Positions 1 to 12,979 are shown, counted from the first letter of the stretch. The stretch is DNA of 64,000 bases from Perognathus longimembris pacificus (GCF_023159225.1 NC_063172.1:34518832-34582831), one strand, 5' to 3'. Notes: generated by a model from the letters alone, not told the origin. Numbers and translations: made by a program.

Positions 1-2192
1 CAAAGATTCCAGAATTTAAGAAAAGAAACTCAGAATCCTCTTTTTGCTCTCTAAAAAATAATGTAGTCATCTATGAAAGGGCATTCAAAGAATCCAGCCA
101 GATTACAGAGAACTATTCTACATATAGGCCAAATAATTATTGAATGAAAATGTTATGATATTGTACTAAATTTTGAGACGTTACTGATGCTTGCTAGTTC
201 TTGAAATTTTATGATTTGCTATGGTTTCTCTTTCTCATACAAAACAAAAATTTAGTGTTAGTATTTGACTTTGTAATCCTTTCCCTAAGGAGATTAGCCC
301 TAATGGTAGAGCCACAGATGCTACACAGCCTGAATCTGTCCCAGGAGGGCCTCAGGACATATTAAGTATTATACTAGAAGAGGTGAATAAATGCTCCTTC
401 TGAAAAAAAAATTGGGCAAGTTTTAGCCTCTCTGTAGCTTCTCTTTCAAAAGAGAAATATATTTACCAGGATGATGAGAGATAACAGAGATGTCTGTGTT
501 GAATGTCTTTGGGACTGAATGATAGTTAATATAAACTTGGAATACAGTCTTCTCTTCAAACCGAATGTAATAAGAGATTAATAACAAAACTTGGCAAATT
601 AGAACACCTCCATTCTCTGGGTGTTGAAATCTGATTTTTGTTGTCTTCACTCAAAAATCAAACAACACCTATTTGGACTTGTTCTTTTCCATATACCCTG
701 ACATATTATAAACATTTTGATTTTTGAACCTTTCCTCTGAAGTATACAGGTGGTGTCTAAACTAAGCTTCTCTATCATCAATATTTTATGAGCTATCTAA
801 AATTACTCCGAACATGTCCTTGTCTTTATCAATATCTAGGGATTTATAGCTATTATGTATTTGATAAGTGAATTAATAAAGTTGAGACGAACATAGAAAC
901 AAGTACCTCCCAGGTTTATTTTGGATATGGGTAAGCAAGATCAAAGGAGAAAAGAAAATGCTCTGAACATACATTTTTATATAAATACTTCCATAATATA
1001 GCCAGTTTTCTCACAAAAGTCATGCTAAGGAAGTTATATTTACATATGAGAGTTATTGAAGAGATATTTGCAAAGGCACGAAAATCAACTTTTCTTTTTT
1101 TATAGCATTCATTGCTTGAGGCATTTATGTTAGTGAAAACTCTTTTACAATCTTAACTTTCCAAACATGAACTCAATGCTGAAAAGCATGTCCAAGAAGC
1201 TAGTCCAATGTTAAGAATACAAAGAAAAGAGTCTTTCAAAGATATTCCCAGTGGTGTTTCATCTAGGGGATGAAGAATGAAAGACAAATCTTTTCAGGTG
1301 GATGGCAGTGAGGGCTACCTAATATCAACTCAAGCTGAGAAGCTACAAAGTCTAAAACAGATTCTCTGAACTTGTCTCTCTGAGTATTCAAGCCTCACTT
1401 CAAAGCATCAACTTTCCTAACAAAAAAAGGGTATAGAGGAGTGGGAAAGACAAAAAATATAGATTAAGTCCAATATTGTAATGGTATTCCTAAAAAGAAG
1501 GTTATCTCCCTCCTGCCTGCATTCATTTGAAGAAGAGAGTTCAAAAGGAAAAGTGGCAGGAGTTTAGAAGTATAGATACCTGAATGATGTGTTACAGTCT
1601 TTGCATCTTAAGGCATGACATGAAACTTGCACATAGCCACTACCATGCTCAGGCCATTGGTCTGTAAAAATATACACAAAGAAGCACCCATTATGACTAG
1701 AGGCTAGGAGGTGAAATGTAGATGAAAAGTATTTTGCTTATGTGTAACATAAGAAAAAAGAAAATAAATCATGGAAATAATTCTTTTAAATATTTACATT
1801 CTAAGTTTGATCCCATTGCGGTTATTTTGCATATTGATGTAGCATGGATTTGAGCACATGGGTGTCATTTAGCACTTAATCTATAGCACCTCATCAAAAT
1901 GTAAGGATTGAAAATACTCAGACAGGAGAAAAAACTAATGCTTTTGTTTTGTTTTGTTTTCCTGAAAACTGAAACCCCTAAAAGTCGATAACATTCCTTG
2001 GCTCCATATTGCATACAAAATGCACTATCCTTCTCTTATAAATGCATGCAATTCACCTCCATGTAATAATGTCAATTCATAACTATTCCATATGCCATGA
2101 GACTTTTTGGAACGAAAAATGTAAGTATTAAGATGAAAATAAAATCTCCAATGGCCTTTTGTCTTCCACTAGTTCTTTTTCTTTTGTCTTTT
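1..2192. other. Unique AT-rich non-coding DNA
   Basis: No gene, RNA or recognisable interspersed repeat is visible. The only open frames are short (75 codons or fewer) and have no protein-like composition. A T-rich stretch near 1940-1965 is the only low-complexity feature. Confidence 0.5.
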
Positions 2193-2268
2193 CTTTTTTG
2201 GTATCAAACCTAGGACACATTGCACTTGCTAGGCAAACACTTTGCCACTGAGCTACATCCCAGCCCTA
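2193..2268 (-). mobile_element. ID-like tRNA-derived SINE monomer
   Basis: On the minus strand the sequence reads as a tRNA-Ala/ID-like head: 'ctgggatgtagctcagtgg' (box A region), then a 'gcttgcctagcaa'-like segment, then a box B 'ggtttgatacc', followed by an A-rich tail (the T-rich run at 2165-2200 on the plus strand). This is the organisation of rodent ID elements. Divergence from the consensus suggests an old copy. No target-site duplication was found. Confidence 0.7.
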
Positions 2269-2375
2269 GCTATTTCCTTTTAGAAAACACTGTGGCCTCA
2301 TTTTCCCCAGTTCAAGGAAGAACTAAGTTGTACTTTGACTTGCTAGTATCTTTAAACTTAAACATCACATCATTA

Positions 2376-2378
<3 letters not shown>

Positions 2379-2419
<41 letters not shown>
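2379..2419. repeat. (GT)n microsatellite
   Basis: About 20 uninterrupted GT units. It directly abuts the 3' side of an antisense composite SINE, as if it grew from a SINE tail. Confidence 0.97.
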
Positions 2420-2422
<3 letters not shown>

Positions 2423-2572
2423 GAGGCTTGAACACAAGGCCTTGTTCTTTCACTTGGATTTTGTGCTCAAGGCTGGATGAAGCTCTGGCTTGCTTTGAAG
2501 TGTGATCCTCAGCTCTCAGCCTCCTGAGTAGCTAGACTTACAGGTATGGCATGAGACATCACAGCCCAGCTA
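2420..2572 (-). mobile_element. Composite SINE (7SL-like left, tRNA-like right), antisense
   Basis: The plus strand shows the complement of the 7SL/B1-like core ('cctcctgagtagctagact', 'caggctgga'-like) and, at the GT side, remnants of the right part. Read on the minus strand it matches the better copy at 10641-10876. It is degenerate and lacks clear flanking duplications. Confidence 0.6.
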
Positions 2573-2575
2573 ATA

Positions 2576-4870
2576 ACATATGTTTTAACCAAATCAAGTA
2601 AAACTGTCTAGGGTAATTAGCCTGGGATTTTCATTCTTTGAATTCTCTTGGAGGTGGATGCTCCTACTCTTTTACCTTCTCCAGATACTGCTAATTTTCC
2701 TGTTATAAGCTTTACATCCTTCATGGTTATTTTAGTTCGTTTGTGCAAAAGTTGACACCATACTGTGACAAGAATCACATTCCCAAGACTAGATGTTTAA
2801 CATGGAGCAGCGATTTTAACTAAGAGACCAATAAGGCCGTCACTTCTACACGATCTGCTTTGTTTTTATTAAATTAAAGGTCAGAATGGCCAAAAATATT
2901 TGTGAAAAGGAGCCATTTCATAAAGTAGTGTGAAGAGAAATTGATAAAAGAGAAAATTAGAACAATTAGGTATGAGAAGTAAAGTAGAAGTCTCATTAAA
3001 ACAATATATGTATCTCATGTCTATCAGCTATTACTCGCTTTTATTCATTCTAGGTAGATAACATTTGAAACCATTATATGACAGTTTGTCGACTGTCATG
3101 TAAGGATTTTTCTCATGTAGAAATGTTAGCAAAAGTGCATATTATGAATGGGAATTGGTAGTGGATTTAGGTCATTTTCTCAAATTAAATTAATTTTCTT
3201 CTGCCCTGAGAGATTGATTTCAGTTTGGAAACAGAATGTAACGTCAAGATAAAAGGTAACCTGCATTAAAATATCACACTGTACCTCATATGTATGTAAC
3301 TATGTGTTCAGTACAAACAAAAGAAGAAGATAGGATGTGTCCAATTCAATGAGTGAAAACCATATCGGAAAGGGCGAAAGGGGAATATTTGTGAAACAAG
3401 TGATTTCTCCTATATAGTAACCATCCTGAAACCACCCACATAGCTCAGTTCTTGAGGCAGAGTTGCCCTGATGGGATTTACTGAATTCTAGGAATCTTTG
3501 ATTGGCTTTCTCAGTCAAACCTGAAGAAGGCAAACTTCTCCTCTGCATGCATAATATGCTTGTATGTCTTATAGCCCATGCATATGCTTCACTATACCCA
3601 CATAAGACTAACCAAGCCTCCTGATAGTCTTCACACACCCCTTAATTCTCATAGAAACGAACACTACTGCTTACTAACTGCTTGGTTTCTTCGCAATGAA
3701 CAGTGTATTTTGATCACTGGGGGAGAAAGGCAGGAGGAAGCCTATTGTACTGTAACAGTTATCTCTGAGTGAATAGAGGAATCGCTTCCAAATGCAATAA
3801 CAGAATTACCATAGATTAGTGTACCATTTGCGCATTAGTGCTGAGGTAAAATTGTCTCCTTTATTGTATGACTATGATCTTGAAAGTTTTCATTTTATTC
3901 TATAATGGAGATCCTGGATCACATACTGAGGCAGGTAAATCACAAAGCTGGCTCTTCAGCACTCCTGAGCGGGCCTTAACGAATGCCATAGCTGGGGCTT
4001 GCATTAACCACAATTCTGATGAATAAAATCAGACACAAGTTCATTTGATTTGGCTACAGTGGGAATAGGGACTCCTATCCAGAAACACAAGGAGGCAATA
4101 ACAACAAATGTTGTTCTTGTTTTAAATTGGAAAAAAAAAATGAAGCAGTCTGCAGTGTCTCATTACTCAGAACAGCGTCCCCAGTTTGTGAGAACTGGGT
4201 ATCAATGCAAGACCTAGAAACTGAGAGCTAAGGGGGATGTTTATCCTGTGGATATTTGAGGATGAAAGAGCTAAGGGAGAGCAGTATTGTGCTATCAATT
4301 ACAATGACAAACATATGGCCGCTTTAAAATTTTCACTTAAAACATGAAAAGAGATTGTGATTTGGCACAGTACAGAACATTAATAGCCTATAGCTTCATT
4401 CAGCTTTGAAGTAAATGACCCACTTTTCTTTCAAGTATACGCACTGACATTAGGGAACACCTTGTTTAAAATGTTGACAAATTTGAGATCAGCTCAAGCA
4501 TTGCCCATAAAGATGAATAGAGGTTATAGCTTCACCCTTTCAAAATGTAGACTGGGAAAGAATTTTCACCTTTTGTTAGATGTGACTTAAGTAAGAACCA
4601 ATATCTCTTTGCCCTGAGGAGTTTGTGGTGAACGTGAGAGTCAATAGATGAGGACTTCACCATACTGCTAAGAAATGACCTCCTTAAATCAGAGTTTTAA
4701 AAACAAATGAGGATGCAATTCCTTTTAAATTACCACCATTTCAGACAAGAAAATTTTAAAATGTTGTTAAAGAGCATAATCTCAATATTATCAAACCCAT
4801 CCTCACTGACATCCCAGCCAATGAGATGTAAGCCATGCTTACAAATGTAAAGCTAAGTCAGAGAATAGGG
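2576..4870. other. Unique non-coding DNA
   Basis: No repeat family, RNA or exon-like structure could be recognised. A 112-codon antisense frame (3300-3638) overlaps a 64-codon sense frame; neither has a recognisable domain or signal, and both are consistent with chance. Confidence 0.45.
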
Positions 4871-4875
4871 AGAGT

Positions 4876-4945
4876 TTTTAGAGGTGTAGCACAGGTACTT
4901 GGCTAGCATACATAAAACCCCTCAGTTCAATCCTTAGCCTCTTAG
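4876..4945 (+). mobile_element. Degenerate ID-like SINE
   Basis: The stretch contains 'ggtgtagcacaggtacttgg' (box A-like) and 'cagttcaatcctt' (box B-like) about 45 bp apart, followed by a short A-containing tail. This is the spacing of a tRNA-derived SINE head. It is strongly diverged. Confidence 0.5.
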
Positions 4946-4949
4946 GGGG

Positions 4950-5834
4950 AAAAAGCTCCCAAACTTTCTGCCAGAGAATAGATTTTTAAATGTGCTATTC
5001 TTGATATGATTAGCTTAATTAGTTGTTAGGAATAAATGTCAGCATGGATTTTTTTTATATAAAATATGAGATTTGGAGACTCTAGAATATCTAAACCCTG
5101 GATACCATTTCATCTCCACACAAGGCACCCCAGAAATAAGGTATCTAGAAGACAACGTTATATTTTAAAAATACCTAAATTATTATGAGCGGCTCCTCAT
5201 ATTCTGCCACTGAGTTCTCATGACAGCTGGGCTATGCAATTGGTTCAGAGTCATAGCTCAAGAGAAGTCTGTCACTCATGTTTCATAGCTTCTGCCACCA
5301 CAATGACATAGTGCTCACAGGAAGAAAAGCCAGTGGCTAATGCTCCAGTACTTCACTCAACTAGAAGCCCATGGCCTTTTCCTTCTGGGCAAATATCTCC
5401 ACCTTTTTCCTGGGCCAAGAGCAGGAGTTGCGGAAGTCCAGAAAAAAATGTGTGTGTTGGGGGGGCGGGGTGTGTGCAGGTAATGCTCCAAAATGAAACA
5501 AGTAAAGCTTAGGGTCCCCTTCCTATCCAGAGGCTTAAGTCTCAGTTGAGCATCATGATAAATCCAATCAATTTGGAGGGGGAAAGATAGAAAGGAACCC
5601 AGGATTTTTGTCCTAGAAAGGACTCAGGACCACTCAGGATGTCAGGCTCTAGTCATAATCCCATGTAATATATGCTTTATCTATGTGACTTTAAAACAGA
5701 AAGGAAAGCAACACACTTGAAATCAGACAACCAATCATAGATGTGGCTAAGATTTGACCTAACGAAAAGGACTCTTAAGTTTATGCCCTACCCTGAAATC
5801 TCAGACATTGGGGTATATTTCTTGAATGTTTAAA
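4950..5834. other. Unique non-coding DNA
   Basis: No gene or repeat recognised. A short G-rich run (5458-5475, seven Gs then 'cggggtg') is the only unusual composition. Confidence 0.4.
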
Positions 5835-6105
5835 AGTGGCTAGATTCTGAAATTTAAATCATAATCCCATCACTTCATAGTTATATAATTTATTTAAAAA
5901 TGAATTAAGATACTTAACCTTAAACTAGGCTTGAGCTTTTCTTTTTCTGAAGCTGTGTTTAAAGTAGTATATAGCCCACAGGTTTCTAACATCCATTTAG
6001 TGTTCTCTTTATGCTTGGTGCCTCTTAATGTATTTCAATTATTAATACAAGCTAGAACTGTGCCTGGAACCGAACAGTAGTTCAATAATTATTAACTATA
6101 GTTTA
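5835..6105 (+). mobile_element. MIR-like SINE remnant, possibly split
   Basis: The 3' part 'agaactgtgcctggaaccg' followed by 'ttcaataattattaacta' resembles the MIR tail ('cagtgcctggcacatag' then 'caataaat'). The upstream part (5840-5930) resembles the MIR core that reads 'ttgaatcc..tgtgacctt..ttaacct'. The two parts are separated by about 110 bp of unrelated sequence. It is an ancient mammalian tRNA-derived SINE. Confidence 0.45.
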
Positions 6106-6149
6106 AAAATAGAGAATAACAAAGTAGTTAAACAAGAAAACCATTAATT

Positions 6150-6305
6150 ACTAGGTTAAGATTTTGGATCTATCACATGTTAACTTGGTGACTTTAAATG
6201 AATGTCAAATTTGTCTTGGCTGTAAATTTGCTTATCTCTAAAGGGGAGAAAATAATCGCATCTGGTCCCTAAAGTTGTTAAAATGACACTGTATTAGTAT
6301 AGGTA
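6150..6305 (+). mobile_element. MIR SINE remnant
   Basis: The order of motifs follows MIR: 'tggatctatcacatgttaac', 'ttggtgactttaaatg', 'tttgcttatctctaaaggg', 'gagaaaataatcgcatctgg', 'aaagttgttaaaatgac'. These correspond to the CORE segment through the 'cctcatctgtaaaatggggataata' region of the consensus. Confidence 0.65.
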
Positions 6306-6984
6306 AACCTCTTACTAAGTTTGTAAGATATGTAATGATATTTTGTATTATTTTAACAAGTTTAGTATAACTTGATTAGATTAAGACAAAAATCAGAGAG
6401 GTGACATTTCAGCAAGAGTTTAAAAGAAAACTTTGAAGAGGAGAATCAATAGGCAGAGATGTGAGAGAGAATGAAAAGTAGACAAGGAATCAGAAAGAAA
6501 TAATAAAAAAGCACATGCAAACATAAAAAATAATCAATTATAGTATTTTGGTTTTTGTTTTCAGAGAAAGGCTCTGAAGTGAATGTGGTTCAAGATTAGA
6601 AAAAACAATGATAGAACTGTGGTAACTTAAAATTCAATGAAAACTACCCTCTTCTGGTTCCAATGTACTTCCTTGGTTACTCAGTGAAAACTATCATAGA
6701 AGTTCTCAAAGATTACAACATCTTTCATGGTCAAGAACCTAAGAGACTGGATCCCCATGACTAGTAGCTATGTATCTTCTAATTGGTAGTAGGTTTTTGA
6801 ATATTTCGAATATTATCCCTTTCTATAGAAAAGGGAACTATGATTCCTTTCCTACTTACATTTAATTGATATTAGAATGGACATGAAGTGATAAGAAGCA
6901 GTATCTACATTTTAATGGCCTATTTTTCCCCCAGTCCCAAGGCTTGAAAGTAAAAACTATCTCTGGTTTTTGTTTTTGGTGTTG

Positions 6985-7165
6985 TTGTTCATGTTTGGCA
7001 CTCTACCACTCGAGCTACATTTCCAGTCTAGCTTTTTTTTGGATAATTATAGATTGACTTTTGAGGATTTTTCTGCCTGGGCTGGCTTGGGCAACAATGA
7101 TCCTACAGATCTCAGATTCTTGAGTAGATAGGGGCATAGGCACTAACTACTGGAACTCAGTGTAA
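6985..7165 (-). mobile_element. Composite SINE (7SL-like plus tRNA-like), antisense
   Basis: The plus strand carries the complement of the tRNA-like right part ('ggcactctaccactcgagct') and then of the 7SL-like left part ('tgcctgggctggcttggg', 'agatctcagattcttgagt'). The order matches the composite family represented at 10641-10876, reversed. Confidence 0.65.
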
Positions 7166-7169
7166 ATAA

Positions 7170-8250
7170 CTACCTCCTAGTCTAAAAAAAAAAATGCTGG
7201 CTTCTTTGTTTTCTTAAACATTACCTCTAGGAGTTAAAATAAAAGAGGACACCACCGAATTTGAAAAATATAGAAGTAACTTATCTATTGCTTTCACAAG
7301 GCGGTATATGATCATTGTAAAAACAATTCTAAAATACTTTAACCCCAAAATGAACATTTTTACAGGAATTTTTCTAAGTAAATTTAGGTCTGCTAGTGCT
7401 AGAGTATGTGTTCAAAACCACATAGTCTTCATTATTATTCACAAGATTACTTCCTACTAAATATTCCATTACACAATTCTGAAATTTTTGTACTTAAAAT
7501 ATATTGTGCTCTTTTGTGCATCCATATGTATACATTTACTTCTTTTTAAAAAAGCCTGATTGTTTAGAATGCTGCCAAGAACATGTACCATAATTTATGA
7601 TGGGGCATTTAAGCAATTTCTAGGCTTTTATAATTTTTAACAGTGTTACAGTTACCATTCTGGAACACTTATCTTTGTACATTCTAAAGGTTTCTATGAA
7701 ATTAAATTTTTGAACACATAAGTAATTCCTGCTAATTGTTTTCAAATATAAATTGTCCTTAATATGCACAAAAATACAAGTTTAATTACCTGAAAGCTTT
7801 ATATATCCAACAGACTAGAAAAAAATAAGTAGAGGATATAATTGTCCCCTGTCTAGACAAGGAAACTATGGTGACATTTGTTCACAGTCATTAATTAAAC
7901 ATACATGAAATCCTTTAGATAAGCAGGTGATATGGTTATTATTAGATATGTTGCTTATTTCCAACAAGTGCATTTTTAGAGGCTGAGATCAGAGTTCTAA
8001 AACTGATTTCAGAGCAGTAGCTTTAGTTATGCTAAGGTCTTGGACCCTGAGGAAGTAACCCCAACTCCACCAAAGTCACATCATTCTGTCATTGCTCAGA
8101 ATCCCTGATTCACTCCACCACATTGGCACTGGCAGAGGTGAAAAAACAAGTGACAAAGGAAACAAAGAATATCCCACTTTTTTTTGCTACTCTCACAAAG
8201 ACTATGTGTAGAATGTTGGTTGTATCATCCTTTTTCCATTATTCTTTCAC
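7170..8250. other. Unique AT-rich non-coding DNA
   Basis: No recognisable genes or repeats. Confidence 0.4.
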
Positions 8251-9147
8251 TTAGAAGTCATTTATTCACCTCTCCTCTAGGCCAAGCTCAGTGCTAAGCA
8301 AGGAGCATGCAACAATGAGTGAAAAAGGATGTACTTCCTGAGCTCACAGTGCTTCCCCTTGACCTGACATTTAGCCAACACAGTACATTTTTCTGACATC
8401 TACTTCTTCCCACTGTTTCCTCTGACATTATTCTAGATTTTTAGATCATTACTGGTATGTTTCTAAACTATTAAATTTTGTAATTTCTAAATTATTAACC
8501 CATTATTGCTAAAAATTCATTAACAGATTACTCTAATCACATGAATACCCTAGTCATAAACAATATTTCTGTGTTGTGTACAAAATCCAAAAATATGCAA
8601 TCCTGTACTCAGAGTATTTTATATCCACCCAACCATCCTATATGTCCAACCTGCTGATAAATGTCTCAGAGACAGGCAGACAGTCAGAAACATGCAGACA
8701 CACACATGCACGCACACACAAGCACATACACACACACAAACCTACTTCTATTGTATGACAGATACTGAATTAAATACCATGTATAATATATATCTGCAAA
8801 CATTGTGATTTTAGTCAACAGCAGGTATAAACAGAGAATTCCAAGATATAATGACAAATATAGGAAATGTATAGAAAGGTTATTATGGAAGTAAAAGGAA
8901 AGCTTCCCTGTTCAATAGAGATGTGGCAACATCAATGAAAACTTCTTGGAAAAAGATCGCTCAAGAAATGCATTCAAATATTAGCAGGGATTAGTGGGGT
9001 TGGACATTCTATGTAGAGGTGATCATACTTAGCAAAACACTGGACAGGATAAACAGCATAGCAGATGAGAAGAGTTATGAAGAATTCAGCATTGCAGAAG
9101 AGCCAGGCACAAAGAAGGTGGGCACATATGATGATGGTAAACAAATT

Positions 9148-9370
9148 GCTGGGCACTGATGGGCTCATGCCTGTAGCAATCCTATATACTCATGAGGCTA
9201 AGATTAGAGGATCACGTTTGGAAGCCAGTCTGGGCAGGCAAGTCCCTGAAACAGTTTTTTTTTTTTTCCAATTAACCACCGAAAAGCCAGAAGTCGAGCT
9301 ATGGCTCAAGTGGTAGAGTACTAGCCTTGAGCAGGAAAGCTCAGGGACAGCACACAGAGTTCTAGCAATA

Positions 9371-9372
<2 letters not shown>
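9148..9372 (+). mobile_element. Composite SINE, full-length
   Basis: The left part is 7SL/B1-like ('gggctcatgcctgtagcaa', 'tcatgaggctaagattag', 'gccagtctgggcaggcaag'). A T-run and 'caattaaccacc' form the middle. The right part ('gagctatggctcaagtgg', 'tagagtactagccttgagc', 'ctcagggacagc') is homologous to the right monomer of IDL-Geo. It ends directly in a (TG)n array. Confidence 0.8.

Positions 9373-9413
<41 letters not shown>
9373..9413. repeat. (TG)n microsatellite at SINE 3' end
   Basis: About 20 TG units immediately following a composite SINE; the array occupies the place of the usual A-rich tail. Confidence 0.97.
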
Positions 9414-9417
<4 letters not shown>

Positions 9418-10325
9418 ATTTTTTAACAAACAATAAATAGACCAAATGGTGTGGAACCATTGGCAAATTTTGCTATGAAAAAAATGATGACAGAATTGTA
9501 TTTGGATGCAATCTTATATTTGCTGTAAGCGGACGTTTGGGCATATGGTCTTAAATGTTGTGAGAACTTTTACAAGCATAAGTCTTGAATTAAAGTAATG
9601 CATGTTGTTAGGGGGATGAAGAAATGGATTCAAGATTATTTATGGGGCAAAGTGGACAATTCTTGCTGGTTATGTGGATATGAAAGCCAAAGCAGAAGAA
9701 GAATAAGAAAAATGACTGTAAAGTTTCCATTTCTATTTTTATGACAAGATAAAAGATATTCTCCTGATTGAGTCAGCAATTACTAACAGAAGAATCAAGT
9801 TTGGAGAAAGAAGGCAGGAAAATAATAAATTCCACACTGGAAAATATCCCTTTTAGTTTTTTTTTGTTTAATGCCTTGACTTAGGGCAGTGTGTGGGAGT
9901 AAAATTTCCTATAAAACAACCAGAAGATTGTCCAGAAGATTCTGGGAAAACAATGGTAGAAAGAGAGATTGCCACAATATTGTCACCAGAACTATTAAGT
10001 TGCCCTACCATTTCTGGTGGGATCAAAATTCTGACAGTAGAATAGCACAGAAAATTTAGGAAATAGAAAAGGGATGGCTGAATGTTGAAGGATATCAGCA
10101 TTTTATGAAGTGATGTATGACAACAAAATGTAAAGAGAGGTCAGAAGAGGGCTTGGGGTATGAAAGATGACTAAAGACAAAGTGGTGCAAGGGGAACTCA
10201 GGCAAATGTTTCAAAAACATTGTCAGATACAACAGAAACATATGCCTAATAATGTTCACTGGACATTACAATTTAGGACTTTTCTTCAAGGACAATTTTC
10301 ATGGAGGTAGTATTCAACCTAGTAA

Positions 10326-10408
10326 TACAGGACAAGAAATGTATCCAATGCCTAACGTATGAAACTGTAACCTCTCTGTACATCACTTTGACAATAAATA
10401 AGAAAAAA
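10326..10408 (+). mobile_element. L1 3' end (tail fragment)
   Basis: Contains 'acaagaaatgtatccaatgc', then 'gaaactgtaacctctctgt', 'acatcactttgacaataaa' and an A-rich end. The same terminal sequence ends the longer L1 copies at 20.8, 29.6 and 50.4 kb, so it marks the 3' terminus of the local L1 family. Strongly 5'-truncated. Confidence 0.75.
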
Positions 10409-10640
10409 GGGAATAGAATACAAGAAAGACAACTTGATTCTACATCTGAAAAATAGGAATGATGAGAGAGAGGCTGATGTAAGAAAAATGTGGCATAGCG
10501 AGAATTTTATTTTGTGTGCAGGGTATTTGTTTGTTCATTGTATATCTCTAATAAAGAAGTAAAATAGAAAATTGAAAAAAGAAGATAATTCATGGCAAGG
10601 AATGTAACTGATGATTAAAAAAAAAGAAAAGGCATTTACT

Positions 10641-10876
10641 TGGTATTCATGGCTCACACCTGTCATCCTAGTTACTCAGGAGGCTGAGATCTAAGGATTG
10701 TGGAAGCTGGCCTGGGCAGTAAGTCCATGAGACCCTTACCTACAATTAGCCACTAAGAAACTGGAAGTGGAGCTGTGGCTCAAAGTAGTAGAGTGCTAGC
10801 TTTGAGCAGAAAAGCTCAATGACAGTGCCCAGGCCCTGTGTTCAAGCTCCATGAATGACAAATTTATTTTTAAAAG
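10641..10876 (+). mobile_element. Composite SINE, near full-length
   Basis: Reference copy for the composite family in this window. Left half: 7SL/B1/Alu-like ('ggctcacacctgtcatccta', 'ctcaggaggctgagatc', 'gaagctggcctgggcag'). Linker 'caattagccactaagaa'. Right half: 'ggagctgtggctcaaagtag', 'gagtgctagctttgagcag', 'agtgcccaggccctgtg', 'ttcaagctcc', then an A-rich end and a G-run. The right half is homologous to the Geo monomer of IDL-Geo. Confidence 0.85.
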
Positions 10877-10879
10877 GGG

Positions 10880-12520
10880 GGGGGGCATTCAAATTCATCA
10901 ATGGAAAGGAGAAGAAGACTATTCTCTAAAAGAAAGATGAGAAATAAATTGTGCCTATAAGTAAGTTTATAGGCAGAAAAGGCCAGAGCTGAAGGAACCC
11001 ATCTAAACAAGCTCATCTCTCTCTTCAAAGTAGGATACTTTCCCTACAAGGAGTTCCAAACAGTAAGTGAATTGCCATAACCACAGATTAAGAAGTCATG
11101 CCTGAGACACAAAGAATTGTAGCTGGCACCTTAATGTCATCATTCTTAGTGAAAGATCTCTGAGAATTGGAAACCATTAAGATGAGAATAGAAGCCACAC
11201 TTGAGAAACATTCTATGGCCACATGAGAAGCCACAAAGTCGTTCCTTCTTGACGTCAGTATTTCTGGGTGTGTAGACTGGCTTTGTGAGGGTGCTGCCAC
11301 ATCCTTTGCTGTGGAGTAAAAAGTGTATGCCTGCTCAGAGATCTCATATGGCGATGCAGAAGCCCATGGGAAATAAGGCCAGACCTGCTTGGCTTCAACT
11401 CAATTTCCACTTCTATAGATAGCCATAAAACTCAAATAGAATCTGAGGAAGTGAGATAGTTCATAAACAGGAAAACAGGGTTATCACTTGTCCTAGTTCC
11501 ACCCTGATCATGGGAGCAAAGAGAGTGAACTACTTACACACAAAACAAAAATTTCCCTCACTAGCTCCACCCCACATCTTCAGGGATCTCCCTGGATGCT
11601 GGCAGAAAACCTGTACTATTTTGGCCCAGAGTCGTCTCTGCTTTCCCTTTGTTTCCGTTGCCTTCTTGCTTAAAGAATTAACAAATACCACTAATTTCCA
11701 TATCCAGGCACATCTCGTTCCTTGAAACTGTCATGCTCATGAAGGCTGGTATAAGAATTTTCTTTTTCAAAATGAGTGGAATATAAGATTTGATAACACT
11801 GTAATTTCATAAAGCCAGTTCTATGGAGCATTCGGTATCTCTCTGCTCACCAAGTGATGGTAGTGTCTTTATCTACAGAGGCCAAGACCACAGGCCCTAG
11901 CTCTGGTCTAATTTCCTGACCGGCCCTCTATTTCTTTGCTGGAACTAGTTATTCGGTGCATATTAGTTCACTGTCAGTGTTGTTGCTCCTTTCAATCTCT
12001 CCTCTCCTGCCAGTAGTATTTCAAACATACTGTTTTAGAGGAAAGGACTGGGATGTCAAAAAGCAAGACTTTTTTTTAAAGCATTCATTTGGACAACTTC
12101 AGATCAAAGATAGGGAATATTTGTAAATATGATACACCAATAATTATTTAACAAATGCACTATTAATAGATACACAAAGCAGGGATCATCCTTTAATCTT
12201 TGAGCAAAAGAACTTTTAAGCATAATTACTCCCTCCCCACCAATTCTGGATATAAAAGAATGGTTATCCCTTTACTTATGTAACAGAATTGGGTTCTGAA
12301 GTGTGAAGTGGACAAAGAGAAAAAGTACACAATGATAATTAATTCTCTCACTGTGATCCTTACTAGAAAAATCTCAAATGGAAGCACTTTGTAACGCCTA
12401 AATCTAGAAGTACAATTTAATGAAATAAAACCATCACAAATGTAAGAATATTTATTACATCAAAATTTTGTAGCAACAAAAACCAAGAAAAATATTTTTA
12501 AAAATAGTAGAAATGGCCTC
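10880..12520. other. Unclassified, slightly GC-richer non-coding DNA
   Basis: No recognised repeat or gene. The segment 11040-11760 is somewhat richer in GC than its surroundings and could be an unrecognised LTR or unique DNA. The open frames (70-71 codons) have no recognisable product. Confidence 0.35.
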
Positions 12521-12524
12521 AGTA

Positions 12525-12812
12525 CTTGTTATGGTACAGATACCATTTATTTTCCAAAGGTTTATATGCTGGAAGCTAGTTCCTCAACAGAGAGAGAGCC
12601 TGATTGTGGAGTCTTTAAAAGGGAGCCCAGTGGGAAGTTGATAATGTTATGGACAATCCACCCCCCAAATGAGTTAGTGTGAGCCCTCAAGAGTGAGGCA
12701 GCCTCACAGGAGTGGATAACTATAGCAAGAATAGGGCATCACGAAATAAATTTACTTTTCTATCTTGTTCGCTTTCTTCCTCTCTTGCTAGGTGACCTGT
12801 GATCCTGTCCTC
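12525..12812 (+). mobile_element. MaLR-type LTR remnant
   Basis: The sequence follows the layout of MST/MLT-type LTRs of non-autonomous ERVL-MaLR elements: 'cttgttatggtacagatacc' near the 5' end, a 'gggagcccagtgggaag' region, 'ccctcaagagtgaggcagcc', 'actatagcaagaatag', and a CT-rich 'cttcctctcttgctaggtg' region. It is non-coding and degenerate, with no internal retroviral sequence beside it. Confidence 0.45.
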
Positions 12813-12913
12813 TTTTTATCTCTCCTTCCTTCTCTTTTTTCCTAACTCTTGGAACCAGGGCACACTATTTTGTTCTTCATACTAAGGTGTTCATTTTTTC
12901 CATTCTACTTCTC

Positions 12914-12914
<1 letters not shown>

Positions 12915-12954
<40 letters not shown>

Positions 12955-12972
12955 CCACCACCACCACCACCA
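12915..12972. repeat. (CA)n then (CCA)n microsatellite
   Basis: About 19 CA units followed directly by six CCA/ACC units. Confidence 0.95.
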
Positions 12973-12979
12973 GTATGTA

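Larger units (their letters stand above)
8250..9780 (+). mobile_element. Possible ancient interspersed repeat, interrupted
   Basis: Several blocks resemble a common old mammalian repeat whose family I cannot name with confidence: 'gccaagctcagtgctaagca' (8281), 'gcaaaacactggacagg'-like (9034), and after the SINE at 9148-9413 a continuation 'ggcaaattttgctatg' (9462) and 'aagaaatggattcaag' (9619). A composite SINE and its (TG)n tail split it. The similarity is judged by eye only. Confidence 0.3.

Noticed and set aside
2220..2480. 86-codon frame with Cys-Val run
   Set aside because: It runs through an ID-like SINE, a (GT)n array and a composite SINE; it is a repeat translation.
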